The notes under the pieces: generated by a model | The model's database searches: none | What the model was told of the DNA's origin: nothing | The model's input: the letters and a program-made list of their open reading frames with translations, nothing else | Shown here: positions 36,278 through 37,023 of the stretch, piece after piece | Layout of the letters: each line of letters starts with the position of its first letter | How positions within the stretch are numbered: the stretch's first letter is position 1 | Program-made: the position numbers and the translations under genes | Assembly (NCBI GenBank): GCA_016875135.1 | Contig: VGSE01000006.1 | Coordinates: forward strand, 1-37,023 | Origin: Deltaproteobacteria bacterium | Lineage (GTDB): Bacteria > Bdellovibrionota > FAC87 > UBA2466 | Direction: 5' to 3' | Length of the DNA: 37,023 nucleotides

Positions 36278-36955
36278 ATGGAACAACAATCTCTTTCAGT
36301 AGAAAGCAGAACAGGTACAGGTAAAAGTGTCACTCGTAAACTTAGAGCCGCAGGAAAACTTCCGGCAGTTCTTTACGGTTTAGGCAACAGCCAACCCGTA
36401 ACTTTAGAACCTAACTTCATCACGCGGCTTTTGCTAAGTGAGGGTGGAAAAAATCAAATCCTAAACCTTAAAGGGGCAGGATTGGATGGCAAACACGCTC
36501 TAGTTAAAGACTATGATATCGACCCAGTAACTCGAAAATTGGTTCACGTTGATCTTTTAGAAATCGATGTGACTAAGAAAATTGAAGTCACAGTACCTTT
36601 AAACTTCGTAGGTAAAGCAGCCGGAGTTGGCGAGGGTGGCGTTCTCAATTTCATCGAAAGAAACATTTCGATCAAGTGTTTACCGACAGCGATTCCTCAA
36701 CACATTGATGTCGACGTAACCGCATTAACGATTGGGCACTCCCTTCATGCTGATGAAGTGAAGCTTCCTGAAGGCATCGAACGAACTTCTAAATTGAACT
36801 CAACTCTTGTGACCTGCGTTCCGCCGACCAAAGAGGAAGAAGCAGTGGCCTCTTTGGCTCCGACTGCTGAGCCAGAAGTTATCACTGAGAAAAAACCTGC
36901 TGAAGGTGAAGCTGCTGCAGGTGGTGAAGCTAAGAAAGAAGAAAAGAAGAAATAA
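36278..36955 (+). CDS. rplY: 50S ribosomal protein L25/general stress protein Ctc
   Basis: 225 aa; RTGTGKSVTRKLRAAGKLPAVLYG, VHVDLLEID, charged C-terminal tail; follows prs. Confidence 0.95.
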   Translation: MEQQSLSVESRTGTGKSVTRKLRAAGKLPAVLYGLGNSQPVTLEPNFITRLLLSEGGKNQILNLKGAGLDGKHALVKDYDIDPVTRKLVHVDLLEIDVTKKIEVTVPLNFVGKAAGVGEGGVLNFIERNISIKCLPTAIPQHIDVDVTALTIGHSLHADEVKLPEGIERTSKLNSTLVTCVPPTKEEEAVASLAPTAEPEVITEKKPAEGEAAAGGEAKKEEKKK

Positions 36956-36976
36956 CTTCTTCTTTGAAACTATTCC

Positions 36977-37023
36977 GTGGCAAATCAAGCTGAGACTTTT
37001 CTTATTATCGGCCTGGGAAATCC
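36977..37023 (+). CDS. pth: Peptidyl-tRNA hydrolase, 5' end only (truncated by window)
   Basis: GTG start: VANQAETFLIIGLGNP, matching the Pth N-terminal (I/V)GLGNPG motif; located after rplY. Confidence 0.85.
   Translation, partial: MANQAETFLIIGLGN

Noticed and set aside
36800-36988. Minus-strand ORF over the rplY 3' end
   Set aside because: Antisense of the low-complexity Lys/Glu/Ala-rich L25 tail.

Overview
37-kb bacterial chromosomal window. The gene order and protein families suggest a delta-proteobacterial or Bdellovibrionota-like genome, but I could not check taxonomy. From left to right it contains: (i) an ABC exporter gene bracketed by a 69-bp inverted repeat, with two identical 127-bp direct repeats on its left and tRNA-Ala(TGC) on its right; (ii) an S1/P1-type nuclease and a small lipoprotein; (iii) a tightly overlapping four-gene signalling operon (HAMP-SpoIIE phosphatase, HATPase, STAS-zinc-ribbon, PAS-GGDEF); (iv) a DUF5679-like zinc-ribbon gene missing from the ORF track, and an S41/PDZ protease; (v) a Tad/Flp pilus locus with five consecutive proteins carrying prepilin-like motifs, two tandem CpaB paralogues, a CpaC secretin, a ParA-like (TadZ/CpaE)-TadA/CpaF fusion and one T2SSF protein; (vi) a third, diverged copy of the left-end repeat, with an apparent compensatory stem change, then a short YD/RHS-like secreted protein and a small helical protein; (vii) a 1198-aa multidomain flavo-/Fe-S oxidoreductase; (viii) a putrescine/GABA-type amine catabolism cluster (copper amine oxidase, APC permease, ALDH, class III aminotransferase); (ix) a membrane protein, GDPD, 2Fe-2S protein and unknown secreted protein, then housekeeping prs-rplY-pth. 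The leads most worth follow-up are the repeat family with its bracketed ABC exporter, the phosphatase/STAS-Zn-ribbon/diguanylate cyclase operon, and the TadZ-TadA fusion in an unusual Tad locus. All calls come from reading the sequence; no searches were run.
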